The position numbers and the translations under genes are program-made. This document shows positions 6,244-8,027 of a stretch of DNA of 8,027 bases, one piece after another. The stretch comes from Leptolinea sp. UBA5366. GTDB lineage: Bacteria; Chloroflexota; Anaerolineae; Anaerolineales; Anaerolineaceae. The stretch lies in contig DHPK01000006.1 of assembly GCA_002407845.1 (NCBI GenBank), forward strand, positions 6,903-14,929, read 5' to 3'. Positions within the stretch are counted from its first letter, which is position 1, and the number at the start of each line of letters is the position of its first letter. Under the pieces are notes generated by a model that was not told the origin of the DNA, ran no database searches, and worked only from the letters and a program-made list of their open reading frames with translations.

Positions 6244-7737
6244 CTATTCCGGCAATTCCAGATGCTTGCAGGTTTCAAGAAACCCGAGCGCTTCAGCGTA
6301 AATCTTTTCGACACCGCCTTCATGATCGCTTTCGATGTTCATCGGCATGGTCGGATCGTGAAGGGAAAGGCGCAGCAGGAACCAGCCCTTGTAAACCGGA
6401 ATTGAGACGCGAACCCCTTCATAATTTTCTTTTGCCATGCGCCAGGATGGCTGGGTCGCGATATACAGGCGCAAAGCGCTCAGAACGGTTTCGCCATAAG
6501 ATTTAAAATCCGGAACGGTGATTTTAAAGCGGTATTCGACTGCCTCTTTTGGATCTTTCAAGTCGGCTGCCAGCGATGACAGCGATTTTCCGGCTTTTCT
6601 CGAATTCACCATTTCCGCGACGATGACCGTCGCGAGATAGGCTCCGTCATCCAGAAAATAATTTTCAGCGAATGCGCAATGACCGGAGGTCTCAATCGCG
6701 AGCGGACAGTTGATGCCTTCGCGGTTCAGCCGAATCCCTTCATTGATAACGTTGCGGTAGCCGCGCTTGAAGCGATGATGGACACAGCCGTTTTTTTCGA
6801 TGAAACGGGTGAGATGGTCAGAGGTCACAGAATCAGTCACGATCGTGCAACCGGGAGCCTGTCTTGCCATCATTTCTGCCAGCAAGCCGATCAAACGGTT
6901 TCGGCTCAGGATGGTACCCTTTTCGTCCACAAATGCCGCCCTGTCGACGTCCGTGTCAAACACGATGCCGAGGTCGCATTGGTTGTCGAGCGTCATCGCG
7001 CGCGCTTCATGCATCACGCTTTCCAGCTCAGGGTTGGGAACATGATTCGGGAAGCTGCCATCGGGATCCAGATAACGGCTGGCAGAGGTATCAGCTCCGA
7101 GTGGAATCAACACATCATCAACAAAGAATTTTCCGGCGCCATTGCCGGCATCAACGGCAATTTTATAGCCGCTCAGCGGCTGGGGGTTTTCGCTGTCAAT
7201 TGCCTTTCGGATGATTTCACGCAAATGATTGCTATAAAGGGACATCAGATCGAACGATATTCGGGCACCGCTGCCGCTGGCAGGCGTTAATTCTTCGGCT
7301 TTAGCAAGAATGCTAGTGATGTCGGCTTTTTCTGTGCCGGATCCTTTGGTGAAGAATTTCATGCCGTTGCGGTTCCATGGCAAATGGCTGGCAGTGATCA
7401 TGATTGCGCCGTCAAAGTCTGCTTCAGGAAAGAGGGTCGCCATGAACATCGCGGGGGTGGACGCCATGCCGCAGTCCGCGCTGTTTGCATCGGTGCTTTC
7501 AATCCCTTTCAGCACCGATTCCTTGATTGCATCGGCTGAGAGGCGGGAGTCGGTCCCGACGGCAATCCGCAGCGCCTTACTGGATTTCCCGGCTTTTTCT
7601 GAAAGCCAGAGCGAAAACGCAGCTGCGATTCTGAACGAAGCTTCATCAGTCAGTGTGACTGGTTCACCTTCAATTCCCGCCAGTGCAACGCCTCGGATGT
7701 CGCTGCCGTTTTGAAGTTTCATGTAGTTGATGGTCAT
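6244..7737 (-). CDS. Alpha-D-phosphohexomutase (phosphoglucomutase/phosphomannomutase family)
   Basis: This 497-residue cytoplasmic enzyme should interconvert hexose 1- and 6-phosphates. The four family loops occur in order. The phospho-serine loop TASHLP (115-120) has Ser117 as phosphate carrier. The Mg-binding loop is DTDVDR (261-266), with Asp261, Asp263 and Asp265. The sugar-binding loop is ETSGH (349-353). The C-terminal phosphate-binding loop is RLSLHDP (456-462). The usual forms are TASHNP for the first loop and R.SGTEP for the last, so both differ from common family members. TASHLP followed by WNRNGMKFF suggests a distinct subgroup. Length is slightly above the 450-470 typical of bacterial members. 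The start at 7737 is chosen for AGGA just upstream on the - strand (7744-7741), with a short three-base gap. ATG 7722 is an alternative without a visible site. Whether glucose, mannose or another sugar is preferred cannot be read from the sequence. Confidence 0.93.
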   Translation of the reverse strand: MTINYMKLQNGSDIRGVALAGIEGEPVTLTDEASFRIAAAFSLWLSEKAGKSSKALRIAVGTDSRLSADAIKESVLKGIESTDANSADCGMASTPAMFMATLFPEADFDGAIMITASHLPWNRNGMKFFTKGSGTEKADITSILAKAEELTPASGSGARISFDLMSLYSNHLREIIRKAIDSENPQPLSGYKIAVDAGNGAGKFFVDDVLIPLGADTSASRYLDPDGSFPNHVPNPELESVMHEARAMTLDNQCDLGIVFDTDVDRAAFVDEKGTILSRNRLIGLLAEMMARQAPGCTIVTDSVTSDHLTRFIEKNGCVHHRFKRGYRNVINEGIRLNREGINCPLAIETSGHCAFAENYFLDDGAYLATVIVAEMVNSRKAGKSLSSLAADLKDPKEAVEYRFKITVPDFKSYGETVLSALRLYIATQPSWRMAKENYEGVRVSIPVYKGWFLLRLSLHDPTMPMNIESDHEGGVEKIYAEALGFLETCKHLELPE

Positions 7738-7824
7738 AGTTCCTCGCTAAATAAAAGTTTGAAGCCAGATCCCAATTGCTGTTTCGATAAAGTTTGGGTT
7801 GGATGAAATATCCGCAATTGATTA

Positions 7825-7830
7825 ATTATA
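7825..7830 (-). promoter_or_regulatory. Likely -10 element of the phosphohexomutase promoter
   Basis: Read on the - strand this is a perfect TATAAT inside an AT-rich stretch, about 87 bases before the ATG at 7737. No good -35 is seen 16-18 bases upstream, so the promoter is a plausible call only. Confidence 0.4.
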
Positions 7831-7933
7831 TTAGATATTTGATCTTCGATTGGGGCTTTCCAAGATCAACAGGGGGGTCAGCTGAAGTGGTCGGATAAAT
7901 AAACTATTCTTGAATTTCTTGAGACGCGCTTTC

Positions 7934-7942
7934 TGTTAAACT
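7934..7942 (+). promoter_or_regulatory. Possible extended -10 promoter on the + strand
   Basis: TG-T-TAAACT fits an extended -10. A -35-like TTGAAT (7910-7915) is too far away (21-base spacer), so it would have to work without one. It faces the possible gene start at 7990, with an untranslated leader of roughly 40 bases. Confidence 0.25.
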
Positions 7943-7989
7943 GACGGGGCTTTTCTGCTCGCAGAGACTTTTTTCTGGAAGAGTTATCC

Positions 7990-8027
7990 ATGAAATGGGA
8001 AAAAAACTGAATTAAAAAAGGGATGCA
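7990..8027 (+). CDS. Possible 5' end of a + strand gene, broken at a 7-A run and cut by the window edge
   Basis: ATG 7990 has GGAAGAG (7977-7983) six bases upstream. As written it encodes only MKWEKN before TGA at 8008. Just before that stop are seven A's (8000-8006). With one A fewer, the frame stays open to the window edge, reading MKWEKTELKKGC. It could be the start of a real gene with a homopolymer error or slippage site, or chance. No function can be assigned. Confidence 0.2.

Noticed and set aside
6679..7290. 203-codon open frame on the + strand inside the mutase gene
   Set aside because: It lies opposite a clear phosphohexomutase and shows no recognisable motif or ribosome-binding site, so it is a shadow frame.
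7955..7974. Terminator-like TCTG-CTCG-CAGA hairpin followed by T's
   Set aside because: The stem is only four to five pairs, and no gene ends upstream on that strand that would need it.
7990..8010. MKWEKN as a Trp-containing attenuator leader peptide
   Set aside because: It has a single Trp codon, no attenuator hairpins visible before the window ends, and no trp gene in view downstream.

Overview
This 8,027-base window holds four well-supported genes. The organism is probably a bacterium of the Bacillota or Chloroflexota. The reasons are strong purine-rich ribosome-binding sites (GGAGG, GAGGAG), a complete T-box leader, a TrpB2-type tryptophan synthase and membrane proteins with N-terminal zinc ribbons. 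I lean slightly to an anaerobic Chloroflexota lineage, but the sequence alone does not settle it.

Left part (1-4200, + strand): a 1,243-residue membrane-anchored protein has three cytoplasmic zinc ribbons, a membrane helix and a large C-terminal part with an HExxH...E metallopeptidase signature. A 137-residue membrane protein with one zinc ribbon follows after 54 bases. No terminator is visible between them, so they are probably co-transcribed. Their function is unknown, and this pair is the least conventional part of the window.

Middle (4201-6115, + strand): a sigma70-type promoter (TTGACA-N16-TAAAAT) drives a T-box riboswitch. Its specifier codon is UGG (Trp), and its antiterminator and terminator can be mapped base by base. 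It controls a single gene, a stand-alone trpB of the TrpB2 type. No trpA or other trp gene lies next to it, which suggests an indole-to-tryptophan step induced when uncharged tRNA-Trp accumulates. The unit ends at a strong hairpin with T-runs on both strands.

Right part (6116-8027): a gene on the - strand encodes an alpha-D-phosphohexomutase (phosphoglucomutase/phosphomannomutase family) with all four active-site loops, two of them variant. It converges on trpB and shares the bidirectional terminator. The 128 bases between that hairpin and its stop codon hold nothing I can call. The last 290 bases contain a likely promoter for the mutase. They also hold a weak + strand promoter and ribosome-binding site leading to a possible gene start at 7990 that runs off the window and is broken by a 7-A run.

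The three units (zinc-ribbon pair, T-box-trpB, sugar phosphomutase) show no obvious functional link. No mobile element, CRISPR array, tRNA or rRNA was seen.
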